Below are positions 25,150 through 34,517 of a stretch of DNA of 60,810 nucleotides, one piece after another; the first letter of the stretch is position 1; each line of letters opens with the position of its first letter. The stretch is taken from contig QKCC01000016.1 of NCBI GenBank assembly GCA_003245835.1, positions 1 through 60,810 of the forward strand, written 5' to 3'. The DNA comes from Spirochaetales bacterium. Its GTDB lineage: Bacteria > Spirochaetota > Spirochaetia > UBA9216. A program made the position numbers and the translations under genes. The notes beneath the pieces are model-generated. The model was not told the origin of the DNA, made no database searches, and was given only the letters and a program-made list of their open reading frames with translations.

Positions 25150-27114
25150 ATGTTAGAGCTGATGAAAGGGGTAGACATTCTGGCGGATGTTGGAGGTATT
25201 GCTGATTTAGCTGCCGCCAAAACGCTTTTTGAATCTAAATTAGATGATGCCAACCTTGTAAAAATCAAAACAATTAAAAACGAAGATGCTTTACTGAAGA
25301 TTGCCAACGCAATAGCCATGTGTGATCCGGACAATGTCTTTATCATCACCGAATCAAGAGATGATGCTGCTTATGTAAAAGAACAGAGTCTGAAAACAGG
25401 TGAAGAAAAAAAGCTTGCGATCAAAAACCACACGATCCATTATGATCTTCCGGAAGATCAGGGCAGACTCGTAAAACAGACCTTTTACATTGTGAATGAA
25501 GATGAAGACATCAGTTCGATCGCCAAAAAAGAATCCAGAGCAGATGCACATGCGTATGTAAAGGAAAACATGAAGGGGATTATGAAAGGACTTACGATGT
25601 ATGTCGCCTTTCTAAACCGCGGTCCTATCGGCGCAAAAGCGTCCATTCCCGCACTCATGATCACTTCTTCAACCTATGTTCAGACTTCCGGCGACCTCCT
25701 CTACAGAAATGTTTTTTCTGTTTTTGATGCTGAAGTTGAAAGATGCGGAACATTTTTTACAAATATTCACAGCCAGGGTACCAATAGATCTGAAGATGTG
25801 CCGAAAGCAAAGATCTACATGGATAGAAGCTGGCAGACTTGTTACTCGACATTCTGTACATATGCCGGGAATACCCTGCTTCTGAAAAAGGGTAATCACC
25901 GGTTTGCGGTTGACCGAGCAACATATTTTAAGGTTGAAGAGGAACTGTCGGAGCACATGTTTATAACCGGGATGACCGGTCCCGGAGGTCGTAAGACCTA
26001 TTTTGCCGGTGCTGCGCCATCCGGATGCGGTAAAACGACGACAGCAATGGTAGGAACCGATTTTATAGGTGATGACCTGGCCCAGATTTGGATAGACGAC
26101 GCAACCGGTACTGTTCGCGCTATTAATCCTGAATGCGGAATTTTCGGAATCCTCGAGGATGTAAATGAAGCGGGCGACCCGCACCTTATGGTTAGACTGA
26201 GAAAGGAAGGCACTACAGTCATCTTCTCAAACGTCCTTGTTGATGAAAATAATAAACCGAGATGGGTCGGTGACGGAGAAGAAATACCAGCGAAGGGAAT
26301 CAACTTTCAGGGAGAATGGTCTCCGGGCAGGAAAACTGCGGACGGTAAGAATGTTCCGATGTCGCATCCGAATTCGAGGTGTACCCTGTTATGTGAATCG
26401 ATTGATAATTATAACAAGGAAGCCGCCGAGAGCTCTGACGGTGTTCATATTCAGGTTGTTACTTATTCCGGACGGGATTCCGATACGATGCCGCCGATAT
26501 GGGTCGCAAAATCGATGGATGAAGGAGTAGCAATAGGCGCGTCGATTGTTTCAGCCGCAACTGCTACAGAGGTTGGCGCCGTCGGCGTAAACAGGCAGCC
26601 ATGGGCGAATGCCCCGTTCATTCCGGGTGCGCTCGGTGATTACATGGATGCACAGTTCAGATTTTTCAATTCGGGCAAGATAAAAAATAAACCTATCATG
26701 GCCGGTCTTAATTACTTTCTTACAGAGGGTGCAAGAGGCGGTGAGGGTAAGAAGCTTCTTGGCGAAAAAAAGGATGTAAAGGTCTGGCTCGGATGGCTTG
26801 AACTCAGGGCCAATGGTGATGCAGAAGCCATAGAGACTCCGATTGGGTATATTCCGATGTATGAAGATCTGAAGAAGCTTTTTGACGGAATTAAAAAGGA
26901 ATATCCGAAGTCGCTGTACAGTAAACAATTTTCCTTTTACATCGACAATATTGTTGCCAGGATTGATCTTCAGAATGAGGCGTTCAGAAAGGACGAGAGA
27001 ATTCCTGAAAAGATCTTCGAAATCTACAAGACTCAGAAGGCCGCACTGCTTAAGCTCAAAGAGAAATATGGTCCGGTCGTTAGCGTTGAGCAGCTCGCAG
27101 AAGCAGCAAAATAA
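25150..27114 (+). CDS. pckG: Phosphoenolpyruvate carboxykinase (GTP-type)
   Basis: This 654-aa enzyme interconverts oxaloacetate and phosphoenolpyruvate. The kinase P-loop is APSGCGKTTTAMVGTD, of the GTP-type form with its mobile Cys (family SxCGKTxxAM), followed by the metal motif FIGDDLAQIW. NPECGIFGILEDVN and GVNRQPWANAPFIPGALGDYM are family blocks. It has its own promoter and terminator, so it is monocistronic. An OadA-like protein acting on similar metabolites lies 1.8 kb away. Confidence 0.9.
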   Translation: MLELMKGVDILADVGGIADLAAAKTLFESKLDDANLVKIKTIKNEDALLKIANAIAMCDPDNVFIITESRDDAAYVKEQSLKTGEEKKLAIKNHTIHYDLPEDQGRLVKQTFYIVNEDEDISSIAKKESRADAHAYVKENMKGIMKGLTMYVAFLNRGPIGAKASIPALMITSSTYVQTSGDLLYRNVFSVFDAEVERCGTFFTNIHSQGTNRSEDVPKAKIYMDRSWQTCYSTFCTYAGNTLLLKKGNHRFAVDRATYFKVEEELSEHMFITGMTGPGGRKTYFAGAAPSGCGKTTTAMVGTDFIGDDLAQIWIDDATGTVRAINPECGIFGILEDVNEAGDPHLMVRLRKEGTTVIFSNVLVDENNKPRWVGDGEEIPAKGINFQGEWSPGRKTADGKNVPMSHPNSRCTLLCESIDNYNKEAAESSDGVHIQVVTYSGRDSDTMPPIWVAKSMDEGVAIGASIVSAATATEVGAVGVNRQPWANAPFIPGALGDYMDAQFRFFNSGKIKNKPIMAGLNYFLTEGARGGEGKKLLGEKKDVKVWLGWLELRANGDAEAIETPIGYIPMYEDLKKLFDGIKKEYPKSLYSKQFSFYIDNIVARIDLQNEAFRKDERIPEKIFEIYKTQKAALLKLKEKYGPVVSVEQLAEAAK

Positions 27115-27135
27115 TAAACAGAAGTTCCTGATTCG

Positions 27136-27168
27136 GCCGTTCCTGAAACCTTCAGGAACGGCTTTTTT
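27136..27168 (+). terminator. Rho-independent terminator after PEPCK
   Basis: Perfect 12-bp stem gccgttcctgaa/ttcaggaacggc, 3-nt loop, six Ts. Confidence 0.95.
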
Positions 27169-27201
27169 AGTTTGCAAATGTTTTTGCGCAAACAATTAAA
27201 G

Positions 27202-27231
27202 TTGACATAACAGCTGATACAATGGTAGCAT
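27202..27231 (+). promoter_or_regulatory. Possible promoter for the MCP gene
   Basis: TTGACA followed after 18 bp by TAGCAT, about 80 bp before the MCP start. The -10 is weak. Confidence 0.4.
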
Positions 27232-27312
27232 GTCTCCTTCAAAGTACATTTATAAAAAAAGTAATTGGAGAAAGTCCTGTAGAGAAATTTTATTGACAGG
27301 ATAATTTGTTAC

Positions 27313-28809
27313 ATGACAAAGAAACTTAGTGAAGTCGTAAATAATTTACGAAGCAATTGTTTAGATTCAAACCAGATTTTTGAGATTATCATGATGTTCC
27401 AGCAGGAATATCTGAAGTCTACAGAGAGTATACAGTCGCTCATCCATACCTCGTATGATGATCTTAAATCCGTAAACGGGAATGCTGAAGAGGTAGCCGA
27501 GCTGGTGAACAGGTCATCGGTGACCATCAAGCATACAATAGATTCATCACGAAAGAATATTGATGCCATGACAGATGCGGCTGATTCCGTGAACAGGCTC
27601 GATGAGGGTTTTTCCGAACTGAAGACAATCTTCGAAGCCCTGAACAAGTCAATTTCTTCAATAGTTGAGCGGATAGATGTTATTGAAGACGTTTCAGAGC
27701 TGACCAACCTGTTGGCGCTGAATGCTGCAATCGAAGCCGCCCGTGCCGGGGAGAAGGGAAGGGGATTTCAGGTTGTTGCCAAAGAAATACGAAAACTCGC
27801 AGACCGCAGCAGAAGCAACACGACTGAAATTACAGCAGTGCTTAAGGAGCTGACTGAGCGGCTAGAAAAGTCAAGGCATATACTGAGCCGTTACGGCAGA
27901 CTTCAGAATGAGGTGTTTGAAAACATCAGTGAAACCAGCCGCAGCCTTACCTCTGCAACAGAGGAACTCGGAGTTATAAATTCAGAGATCGGTTCTATAA
28001 ACACCCTGGTAGAAAAGCAGGCCGGAAATACCGCTTCTCTGCTTGAATCGCTTGATAATGTAAACAGCAACGGGGATTTCACGATAGCCAACGCCCCTTT
28101 TATAAATGAGGCAATAAAGAAATACCAGTTTGCTATGGGTAATACCGATTCTGTATTCAGCGAAATCGGCGGCATGCTGGATGCCGATTCCCGAAATGAC
28201 AGCGGCGATAGCGACAGGATCCTTACTATTGGTCATGATGTGGCGTATCCGCCATGGTGCTTTATTCAGGACGGCTCGTCGGCAGGGGTGAGCATCCTGC
28301 ACTCCAAAACTTACTTCGGCAAAGACGCAGACATCAGCTTTTTAGGCGGGCAATGGTCGGAAGTTTACCCCAAGCTGATTGACGGAAAACTCGATATTAT
28401 TGCCAATGTCGGATGGCCGAATAAATTTTTTGAAAGTGAACCGGTTGTCGCATCCAGGCCGTATGATAGTTTCAATATAAAGGTCTTTTCACGATCGGAT
28501 GAGATCGTGGACGTTTCATACTTCAGGGGTAAAAGAGTGGGGGTTCAGAAGGGCTCTTTCGCGGAAGAGGTTGCCGAAAAATACGGTTTTATTCCGGTAG
28601 TGCTCGATAATGATATTCAGGGTATGGTTCAGCTGCTCTGGAACAATATTGACGGGGTGGCTACGGAGGAACGGGTGGGTAAATATATATCCGATAATCT
28701 TTTTCTTGGTGCAGTTAAACCTGTGACGGAGACCATAGATTCTTTCGACGTTGTTTATCTTATTCACAGGAATTCTGAAATCAGAAAAAAATTCGATATT
28801 TTCCGCTGA
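27313..28809 (+). CDS. Soluble methyl-accepting chemotaxis-type receptor with C-terminal SBP domain
   Basis: This 498-aa protein has no signal peptide and no membrane segment. The first about 265 residues are an MCP coiled coil with the canonical hairpin tip [25 protein letters not shown], which contacts CheA and CheW. Residues about 300-498 are a bacterial extracellular solute-binding domain, family 3 ([47 protein letters not shown]). Such domains are normally periplasmic and precede the membrane span, so the reversed order and soluble location are unusual. It probably senses an intracellular amino acid-like ligand. Confidence 0.85.
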   Translation: MTKKLSEVVNNLRSNCLDSNQIFEIIMMFQQEYLKSTESIQSLIHTSYDDLKSVNGNAEEVAELVNRSSVTIKHTIDSSRKNIDAMTDAADSVNRLDEGFSELKTIFEALNKSISSIVERIDVIEDVSELTNLLALNAAIEAARAGEKGRGFQVVAKEIRKLADRSRSNTTEITAVLKELTERLEKSRHILSRYGRLQNEVFENISETSRSLTSATEELGVINSEIGSINTLVEKQAGNTASLLESLDNVNSNGDFTIANAPFINEAIKKYQFAMGNTDSVFSEIGGMLDADSRNDSGDSDRILTIGHDVAYPPWCFIQDGSSAGVSILHSKTYFGKDADISFLGGQWSEVYPKLIDGKLDIIANVGWPNKFFESEPVVASRPYDSFNIKVFSRSDEIVDVSYFRGKRVGVQKGSFAEEVAEKYGFIPVVLDNDIQGMVQLLWNNIDGVATEERVGKYISDNLFLGAVKPVTETIDSFDVVYLIHRNSEIRKKFDIFR

Positions 28810-28818
28810 TATCTGCAT

Positions 28819-28850
28819 AAAAAAGCCTTCCGCCGTTTTGACGGAAGGCT
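28819..28850 (-). terminator. Terminator of the OadA-like gene
   Basis: Stem agccttccg/cggaaggct with six Ts following on the minus strand. A looser T stretch on the plus strand means it may also help end the MCP transcript. Confidence 0.85.
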
Positions 28851-28884
28851 GCATATTTTTCTTCTAAAACAATATTACCGTATT

Positions 28885-30564
28885 TCAGGCAATTGAACCG
28901 AGCAGGGTGTGTGCTTCAACTACCGAGCCTGCTGCTACTTCGATACTCTGTATTTTGCCCGAAGCGATTGCCGGGATTTGTATTTCATAATCACCGGTCC
29001 GGTATACCATTACCGGTTCGCCGTAGACTACAGGATCGCCGGCTTTTTTGTATACAGCGGTTATTATTCCCGGAATTTTTGCAACGATGCCGACTCCTCC
29101 TGCCGCTGAAGCTGCAGGTTTCGCAGGTGCTGCAGGAGCTGCCGCGGGAGCCGCCGCAGGCGCTTCATTTTTTCGGACCATTGTTGTTGCCTCACCCTTG
29201 AGGTATGTAATTCCTTTTTCCTTGCAGGTTGCGGCAATGAAGATATTTTCATCGGTGACAGGCAGATCGCTTTCCTTAAGCAGGGCTGTGGCTGCAGCTA
29301 TTCCCTTTGTAGGATCTTCGTCATTGAGATCGACAGCTTTCCTGTCGGTAGGTTCAAGCTTCATCTGTGTTTTACAGAGTTCAATGATTTCCGGAGCCGG
29401 CTGTACAGGAGTTTTTCCGAAATAACCGAGTACCATTTTACCGTAACCGTCGGCTATTCTTTTCCAGGGACCGAAGAATACGTTGTTGAAGGCCTGCTGG
29501 AAGTAGAACTGCGATACCGGTGTAACCGAGGTTCCGAAGCCTCCCTTTTCAACAACCTCACCCATAGCGGCAATAACCTCGGGGAATCTTTCAAGACAGT
29601 TGTTGTCTCTCATCATCTGGGTGTTTGCCGTGAGTGCGCCGCCGGGCATCGGTGAGAAAGGAATCAGGGGTTCTACTTTTTCAGACTCAGGGGGTGTAAA
29701 GTAGTCTTTCATACACTCCTTGAAAACCTCTTCGGCCTTGATGACCTTATTGATATCGATACCAAGGTCAAACTCAGTACCGCGAAGGGCGTGCCACATA
29801 GTCACGACGTCGGGCTGACATGTACCGCCGCTTACGGGGGCAATCGAAAGATCGATCTGATCAGCCCCTGCTTCAAGAGCGGCCTTATAGCCGAGGACGC
29901 TTATTCCCGCTGTTTCGTGGGAATGAAACACAATCTTCATATCTTTACCGAGGACTTGCCTGGCCATTTTGATTGTATCATAAACCTTGCTTGGAACAGC
30001 TGTACCTGATGCATCCTTGAAACATACCGAATCATAAGGAATTCCTGCATCAAGAATACCCTTCAGAACGTCAATATAGAAGTCCGCAGTATGCGCGCCG
30101 GTACATCCCGGGGGCAGTTCCATAAGAGTAACGCAGACTTCATGCTTGAGTCCTGCATCATGAATAGCCTGCCCTGAATCAATCAGGTTATTCACATCGT
30201 TAAGAGCATCGAAATTACGGATAGTTGTAATTCCATGCTTTTTAAACATCTGTGCATGAAGCTTTATAATATCTCTCGGCTGCGAATCCAGTCCTACAAC
30301 ATTTACACCCCTTGCGAGTGTCTGCAGGTTGGCGTCCGGACCGGCAGCCTTTCTGAAAGAATCCATCATATCGAAAGCATTTTCATTGCAGTAAAAGAAA
30401 AGAGACTGGAATCTTGCCCCTCCTCCTGCTTCAAAATGGTTCATTCCTGCATCTACACAGGCCTCGACTGCGGGTAAGAAATCAGGTGTAAAAACCCTTG
30501 CTCCGTAGGCAGACTGAAATCCGTCACGGAATGCGGTTACCATGAATTCTACTCGTTTTTTCAT
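28885..30564 (-). CDS. OadA/pyruvate carboxylase-like carboxyltransferase lacking biotin lysine
   Basis: This 559-aa protein resembles the alpha subunit of oxaloacetate decarboxylase or the transferase half of pyruvate carboxylase. The TIM barrel has TAFRDGFQS (usually RDAHQS), CFKDASGT with the carboxylated-Lys position, FHSHETAG with metal His residues, and APVSGGTCQPDVV. An Ala/Pro linker leads to a biotinyl-type domain. There the usual EAMKM reads YRTGDYE, with Asp about 35 residues from the end where Lys should be. No oadB or oadG is nearby. ATG at 30564 follows GGAAGGAA; the track extension is not needed. Confidence 0.85.
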   Translation of the reverse strand: MKKRVEFMVTAFRDGFQSAYGARVFTPDFLPAVEACVDAGMNHFEAGGGARFQSLFFYCNENAFDMMDSFRKAAGPDANLQTLARGVNVVGLDSQPRDIIKLHAQMFKKHGITTIRNFDALNDVNNLIDSGQAIHDAGLKHEVCVTLMELPPGCTGAHTADFYIDVLKGILDAGIPYDSVCFKDASGTAVPSKVYDTIKMARQVLGKDMKIVFHSHETAGISVLGYKAALEAGADQIDLSIAPVSGGTCQPDVVTMWHALRGTEFDLGIDINKVIKAEEVFKECMKDYFTPPESEKVEPLIPFSPMPGGALTANTQMMRDNNCLERFPEVIAAMGEVVEKGGFGTSVTPVSQFYFQQAFNNVFFGPWKRIADGYGKMVLGYFGKTPVQPAPEIIELCKTQMKLEPTDRKAVDLNDEDPTKGIAAATALLKESDLPVTDENIFIAATCKEKGITYLKGEATTMVRKNEAPAAAPAAAPAAPAKPAASAAGGVGIVAKIPGIITAVYKKAGDPVVYGEPVMVYRTGDYEIQIPAIASGKIQSIEVAAGSVVEAHTLLGSIA

Positions 30565-30610
30565 ATTTCCTTCCTTCATAAGTTTAATTCGTTTAAGTTC
30601 AATTGATAGT

Positions 30611-30639
30611 ATTATATGTAGATCCTGCACAGATGTCCA
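30611..30639 (-). promoter_or_regulatory. Promoter of the OadA-like gene
   Basis: On the minus strand TGGACA is followed after 17 bp by a perfect TATAAT, 46 bp before the ATG. Confidence 0.65.
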
Positions 30640-30721
30640 TTTTTTTCGGCCCGAATCCGTCAATATTTTTACCTGAAAAAGGTAGTGAAAACACCATATT
30701 TTGCGTTATTATATAGAATAT

Positions 30722-31033
30722 ATGGCAATACATGATAATACAGAAAGCCTTGTTCTAGATAAAGCCGGACTGAAAGTAAAACCGCCGGAGATGTACAATG
30801 TAATCCTGCTGAATGATCACTATACTCCGATGGATTTTGTTGTTGATGTATTGCGCAAGGTATTCCACAAGAACCCTGTAGAAGCGACCAAAATAATGTT
30901 TGAAGTTCATCGCAGGGGCAAAGGCCTGGCCGGCGTCTACATCTATGATATTGCTGCAACCAAAATACAGCAGGTAGACCAGATGGCTAAGTTGGAAGAG
31001 TATCCGCTCAAATGCACGTTGGAGAAAACATAG
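30722..31033 (+). CDS. clpS: ClpS adaptor for N-degron substrates
   Basis: This 103-aa adaptor delivers proteins with destabilising N-terminal residues to ClpA. The ClpS core is clear: YNVILLNDHYTPMDFVVDVL with the binding-pocket Asn-Asp and Met, and VHRRGKGLAGVYIYDIAATKI. The ATG at 30722 is preferred over the track start, which adds seven unneeded codons. The clpA ATG follows its stop codon directly. Confidence 0.95.
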   Translation: MAIHDNTESLVLDKAGLKVKPPEMYNVILLNDHYTPMDFVVDVLRKVFHKNPVEATKIMFEVHRRGKGLAGVYIYDIAATKIQQVDQMAKLEEYPLKCTLEKT

Positions 31034-33319
31034 ATGGAAATCAGTGAAGATGTACAGGGCATGCTGAATGCAGCTTATCTTGACGCCCGCGAACGGAAGC
31101 ACGAATACATAACACCTGAGCATATGCTTTATGCATCGCTCTATTTCGATCTGCCCCGGCAGATTATTCAGGCCTGCGGTCTTGAACCGGAAGAACTCAG
31201 AATGGAGCTTGAAGAGCATTTGAAACATAATGTTCCGGTGGCGGAAAATTCTGAGCCGATTCAGACAATCGGTTTTCAGGGAGTGATTGAACGGGCAGTA
31301 ATGCATACGGAATCATCATCAAAAAGGATGCTGGATCTGAGTGATATTCTTGTTTCAATCTTTGATGAAGAGAAATCATTCAGCTCGTACTTTTTAAAGA
31401 GGGCCGGATTAAACCGTCTGAACCTGCTAGAAAAAATTTCACATGGGATATATGAAGACGATGAGGACCTGCTTTTTGACACGGAAGAGCTTGAGCCCGG
31501 ACCGCCTGCTTTGTCTTTGGGAAGTTCCCCTCAAAGAGTTTCGGACATGAATCCCGGCGGGGAAGAGCCGAAGAAAGGCAAAAGCTTCCTGCAGGCCTAC
31601 ACAAGGGATCTGACCGAAGAGGCTGCTGAAGGACTTCTTCAGCCTTTTATAGGCCGCGAAGCACTTATAGGGCGAATTTCGGAAGTGCTCTGCCGAAAAC
31701 TCAAGAATAATCCAATTCTGGTAGGGGACCCGGGAACAGGCAAGACTGCACTTGCCGAAGGACTCGCACTAAGGATTGTCTCGGAAGAATGTCCGGCTTT
31801 CCTGGAAGGGTATAAAATCTTCTCACTGGATATGGGAAGTGTTGTAGCCGGAACAAGATTCCGCGGTGATTTTGAAGAGCGTCTGAAAAAGATAATTACC
31901 GAAGTCGAACAGATGAAGAAGGTGATTCTTTTTATTGACGAAATCCATACGATTATCGGTGCAGGTGCCGTTTCCGGCGGTTCGCTTGATGCAGCTAATC
32001 TTCTGAAGCCTGTTCTTGCAAAGGGTCAGGTAAGGTGTATAGGTTCAACTACCCACAATGAGTTCAAGAAAACATTTGAGAATGAACAGGCTCTGCTTCG
32101 CCGGTTTCAGAAGATCGATGTTCCCGAAACCGACAGGGAAGAGACCTTACAGATCCTCTACGGTCTGAAGTCTGATTTTGAAGAACATCATGATGTCGTA
32201 TACAGGGAAGGCACACTCGAAGCAGCTACCGATCTTTCGAAACAGTATATAAACGACAGGTTCCATCCGGATTCCGCTATCGATGTAATTGACGAAGCGG
32301 CTGCCTGGATGCGGGTGCACTCAACCCCTCCTCACGAGATAGGTATTGAAGATATAGAACGAATAGTTTCAAGAATCTCCAATGTTCCCGAGAAATCGGT
32401 AAGCTCTAGTGAAGCCGACAGGCTGCGGGGGTTAGGCGATGAGCTTTCAACCGATATTTTCGGTCAGGAAGAGGCATTGCGGATGATTGTACAAGCCGTC
32501 AGACGCGGCCGGGCTGGATTCAAAAATCCGGATAAACCTGTAGCGTCGTTTCTTTTTGCAGGTCCTACAGGTGTAGGTAAAACCGAGACTGCCAGAAGCC
32601 TTGCGAATGCGCTGTCAATGCCTCTTCACCGTTTTGATATGAGCGAATACCAGGAAAAGCACGCTGTGGCCAGGCTGATCGGTTCGCCTCCGGGTTACGT
32701 AGGTTTCGAAGAGGGCGGTCAGCTTACTGATATTATCAGGCGAACTCCTCATGCCGTACTGCTGCTGGATGAAATAGAAAAGGCCCATCAGGATATTTTC
32801 AATATTCTTCTGCAGATTATGGATTATGCCACTTTAACGGACAATAACGGCAAAAAGGCTGATTTCCGGAACGTTATTCTTATAATGACATCAAATGCCG
32901 GCGCGCGTGATGTAGGAAAGAGCCTGATCGGTTTCGGTGAGAATGAGGTTACCGAAAGTGCTATCAACACCGCTGTTGAAAAGACATTTTCCCCTGAATT
33001 CAGGAACCGTCTTGATTCAATAATAAAATTCAACCGGCTGGGCAAGCAGGTGATCCTGCAGATTGTCGATAAGGAAATCAGTTTTTTTCAGCATCAGCTT
33101 GAAGAGAAGAATGTTACCCTTGAGGTTACGGAACAGTGCCGCAGCTACCTTGCCGATAAAGGATACTCCTATGAATACGGCGCAAGAAATATCTCAAGGC
33201 TTATACAGGATGAAATCAAGTCGTTCTTTGTTGATGAAGTTCTGTTCGGACGTCTGACAGAGGGCGGCAATGCTGTTGCCGATTTCGAAAACGGAGAAGT
33301 CAGGATAAAAGTTTTATGA
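31034..33319 (+). CDS. clpA: ATP-dependent Clp protease ATPase subunit ClpA
   Basis: This 761-aa AAA+ unfoldase has an N-domain that docks ClpS, then two ATPase modules. D1 has Walker A GDPGTGKTALAE and Walker B ILFIDEIHTIIGAG. D2 has Walker A GPTGVGKTETAR and Walker B VLLLDEIEKAHQD. It lacks the long middle domain of ClpB, which with the clpS linkage identifies ClpA. The ClpP-binding IGF/L loop is probably SLIGFGENE near residue 640. It sits between clpS and aat. Confidence 0.95.
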   Translation: MEISEDVQGMLNAAYLDARERKHEYITPEHMLYASLYFDLPRQIIQACGLEPEELRMELEEHLKHNVPVAENSEPIQTIGFQGVIERAVMHTESSSKRMLDLSDILVSIFDEEKSFSSYFLKRAGLNRLNLLEKISHGIYEDDEDLLFDTEELEPGPPALSLGSSPQRVSDMNPGGEEPKKGKSFLQAYTRDLTEEAAEGLLQPFIGREALIGRISEVLCRKLKNNPILVGDPGTGKTALAEGLALRIVSEECPAFLEGYKIFSLDMGSVVAGTRFRGDFEERLKKIITEVEQMKKVILFIDEIHTIIGAGAVSGGSLDAANLLKPVLAKGQVRCIGSTTHNEFKKTFENEQALLRRFQKIDVPETDREETLQILYGLKSDFEEHHDVVYREGTLEAATDLSKQYINDRFHPDSAIDVIDEAAAWMRVHSTPPHEIGIEDIERIVSRISNVPEKSVSSSEADRLRGLGDELSTDIFGQEEALRMIVQAVRRGRAGFKNPDKPVASFLFAGPTGVGKTETARSLANALSMPLHRFDMSEYQEKHAVARLIGSPPGYVGFEEGGQLTDIIRRTPHAVLLLDEIEKAHQDIFNILLQIMDYATLTDNNGKKADFRNVILIMTSNAGARDVGKSLIGFGENEVTESAINTAVEKTFSPEFRNRLDSIIKFNRLGKQVILQIVDKEISFFQHQLEEKNVTLEVTEQCRSYLADKGYSYEYGARNISRLIQDEIKSFFVDEVLFGRLTEGGNAVADFENGEVRIKVL

Positions 33320-33335
33320 TAATGGATTATCAGGA

Positions 33336-34100
33336 TTGATTGATAAGGATTTTCCTGTACTAGATGAGCACCAGAGACTGGAATTCCCGGCTCCGAACGA
33401 AGCAAACGAAGACGGCATAATCGCCGCCGGGGGCAACCTGTCTCCGGGAATGCTTCTGTCTGCCTACTCACAGGGCGCTTTTCCGTGGTATTCCGGCAAC
33501 GAACCTATTTTATGGTGGAACCCTGACCCCCGCTGCGTACTGTACCCCGAAAAGCTGCACGTCTCGAAAAGAATGAAACGGACTCTTCGCAACGGCTGCT
33601 TCATCTTCCGCAGCGATACGCGCTTTGCCGATGTTATACGGACATGTGCCGGAATCAAACGCAGACATGAAGACGGTACCTGGATTAACCCTGATATAAT
33701 TGCCGGTTACACGGAACTGCATGCACTCGGCTGGGCTCACTCCATCGAAGCCTATATGCCTGCGGAACTCGTACCGGAAGAAGAGCTGCCTGAAGAGAAG
33801 GTTTCCGAGATGATTGACGGGATCGAGTACATACTTGCAGGCGGACTTTACGGTATTTCGCTCGGCCGCTGTTTTTTCGGTGAATCAATGTTTTCGAACG
33901 TGACCGATGCCTCAAAAGCCGCCTTTATTTCAATGGTGGGCGCGCTGTCGGCCCTGGGTATAGAACTCGTCGACTGCCAGATTTTTACCCCCCATCTGGC
34001 CTCGCTTGGGGCTGAAGAAATTTCACGAAAACAGTATATGAGCGAGCTTGACCGGCTGCTGGATTACCCGGATCTGAAGGGCCACTGGAAATTATTCTAA
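33336..34100 (+). CDS. aat: Leucyl/phenylalanyl-tRNA-protein transferase
   Basis: This 254-aa Aat adds Leu or Phe to proteins beginning with Lys or Arg, making N-degrons read by ClpS. Family blocks are LSAYSQGAFPWY, ILWWNPDPRCVLYP, DGTWINPDIIAGYTELHALGWAHSIE and GISLGRCFFGESMFSNVTDASKAA. The start is a TTG; upstream ATG is out of frame. It completes a clpS-clpA-aat operon containing modification, recognition and unfolding functions. The end is followed by GC-rich repeats. Confidence 0.94.
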   Translation: MIDKDFPVLDEHQRLEFPAPNEANEDGIIAAGGNLSPGMLLSAYSQGAFPWYSGNEPILWWNPDPRCVLYPEKLHVSKRMKRTLRNGCFIFRSDTRFADVIRTCAGIKRRHEDGTWINPDIIAGYTELHALGWAHSIEAYMPAELVPEEELPEEKVSEMIDGIEYILAGGLYGISLGRCFFGESMFSNVTDASKAAFISMVGALSALGIELVDCQIFTPHLASLGAEEISRKQYMSELDRLLDYPDLKGHWKLF

Positions 34101-34111
34101 CTTCTTTATGC

Positions 34112-34390
34112 CTGAGCGGATGCGTCCAAATGCCATGAACGGCCCTTGCCGCACCCCGCGTCACGGCAAAACCGTCGCGGGCTCCTGAATTTTTGCCGCA
34201 CCGCGGGGCCCCGCAGCGTCGGCATAAATCTGCATCCGCGCAGGCATAACTGCAAACCCGGTTTGTGAAAAGATTCCATAAGGCGGTAATTCTGAGCGGA
34301 TGCGTCCAAATGCCATGAACGGCCCTTGCCGCACCGCGGGGCCCCGCAGCGTTGGCACAAATCTGCATCCGCGCGGGCTCCTGAATTATT
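34112..34390. repeat. Nested GC-rich direct repeats in a gene-free gap
   Basis: The 417-bp gap between aat and the ABC operon holds no credible gene. Repeat A (ctgagcggatgcgtccaaat and on to ccgcacc, about 44 bp) occurs at 34112-34155 and 34292-34335, exactly 180 bp apart. Repeat B (ttgccgcaccgcggggcccc and on to catccgcgc, about 49 bp) occurs at 34193-34241 and 34326-34374. A third piece, cgcgggctcctgaatt, also occurs twice. Repeat B contains the perfect palindrome gcggggccccgc. The reverse-strand ORFs in the track here are repeat translations. Confidence 0.88.
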
Positions 34391-34444
34391 TTAGTGATTT
34401 CACTACAAAAATCCATTTTTTCACAACATTTCTTCATATTTCTG

Positions 34445-34473
34445 TTGACAGATTCCAAAAGGTGATCTACGAT
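34445..34473 (+). promoter_or_regulatory. Promoter of the ABC/GntR operon
   Basis: TTGACA followed after 17 bp by TACGAT, 45 bp before the ABC ATPase start. Confidence 0.75.
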
Positions 34474-34476
34474 GTC

Positions 34477-34504
34477 AGTGTATTAGTAAGATAGAACACT
34501 AATA
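34477..34504 (+). promoter_or_regulatory. Probable YtrA-type GntR operator
   Basis: Just downstream of the -10 lies AGTGTA, 12 bp, AACACT, and overlapping it TATTAGT, 10 bp, ACTAATA. As I recall, Bacillus YtrA binds AGTGTA-N13-TACACT, which is very similar. The operon encodes its own YtrA-like regulator, so this is a good autoregulation site. Confidence 0.65.
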
Positions 34505-34517
34505 AGGGAGATTTACT

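Noticed and set aside
33985-34458. 157-aa and shorter reverse ORFs in the 34.1-34.4 kb gap
   Set aside because: They are translations of the nested repeats, with the same peptide repeated (AARAVHGIWTHPLR), no ribosome site, and they overlap the aat end.
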